Part shown: piece after piece, positions 18,824-18,884 of the stretch
How the letters are laid out: every line of letters begins with the position of its first letter
Position numbering within the stretch: the stretch's first letter is position 1
Source of the DNA: Acanthaster planci
Taxonomy: Eukaryota; Echinodermata; Asteroidea; Valvatida; Acanthasteridae
NCBI RefSeq assembly: GCF_001949145.1
Contig: NW_019091561.1
Location: 8,745 to 27,628 of the forward strand
DNA length: 18,884 nt
Direction: 5' to 3'
Notes under the pieces: generated by a model
What the model saw: only the letters and a program-made list of their open reading frames with translations
Database searches by the model: none
What the model was told of the DNA's origin: nothing
Program-made: the position numbers and the translations under genes

Positions 18824-18884
18824 CACCTATTTCAAAATCTGCCTTTCCGGTATCACAAAAGCAGAAAAGTTGAATTCAACTTTG

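Larger units (their letters stand above)
17819..18884. other. Right-edge non-coding region with repeats
   Basis: This is possibly the first intron of a rightward gene. It holds a TAA microsatellite (17851-17872), an A/T-rich tail-like stretch to about 18040, and three copies of a GGCCA-centred repeat (18241, 18326, 18801). The open frames here have no recognisable similarity. Confidence 0.5.

Noticed and set aside
1-18884. CRISPR array, bacterial operon or phage genes
   Set aside because: Spliced animal genes, LINE and SINE remnants and sparse coding show eukaryotic DNA. The only tandem repeats are microsatellites without spacers.

Overview
The window is genomic DNA from an animal. Introns are GT-AG, genes are interrupted by long non-coding stretches, and there are remnants of a non-LTR retrotransposon and a tRNA-derived SINE. 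The palindromes TACATGTA and TACCGGTA recur throughout. Together with a moderately AT-rich base composition and the style of the SINE, this suggests a marine invertebrate, either a cnidarian such as a coral or an invertebrate deuterostome. I cannot settle the species from the sequence alone.

Layout, left to right. Positions 1-604 are the end of an intron. Positions 605-815 (+) are the last coding exon of a KMT5A/SETD8/PR-Set7 histone H4K20 monomethyltransferase, followed by a probable long 3' UTR with candidate poly(A) signals at 1631 and 2171. About 2.2-5.6 kb holds no gene that I can support. From 5647 to 16053 on the minus strand lies a complete NUDT6-type Nudix hydrolase gene. I reconstructed it as seven coding exons whose phases all join, giving 280 residues with a perfect Nudix box. 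The two genes therefore converge tail to tail. Within the Nudix gene, intron 2 holds a minus-strand tRNA-derived SINE (about 9848-10141) and a TACATG microsatellite. Intron 1 (3.8 kb) holds a decayed minus-strand LINE of CR1/L2 style (about 12851-14171). Several copies of a short repeat of about 60-66 bp with TAACCCTAAC/GTTAGGGTTA-like ends are spread through the introns.

Upstream of the Nudix start codon (16054 onward) the DNA becomes locally richer in CpG. It has a consensus CRE (TGACGTCA) at 16504 and, near 17.5-17.8 kb, a second promoter-like patch ending in a good plus-strand splice donor at 17819. That patch may be the untranslated first exon of another gene running off the right edge. 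The last kilobase carries a TAA microsatellite, an A-rich repeat tail and three copies of a GGCCA-centred repeat.

The two recognised proteins have no obvious joint pathway: one is a nuclear chromatin enzyme, the other a Nudix hydrolase. I found no novel multi-gene system. The most interesting unexplained items are the short telomere-motif-ended repeat family, the tiny first coding exon of the Nudix gene, and the repeat structures at the right edge.
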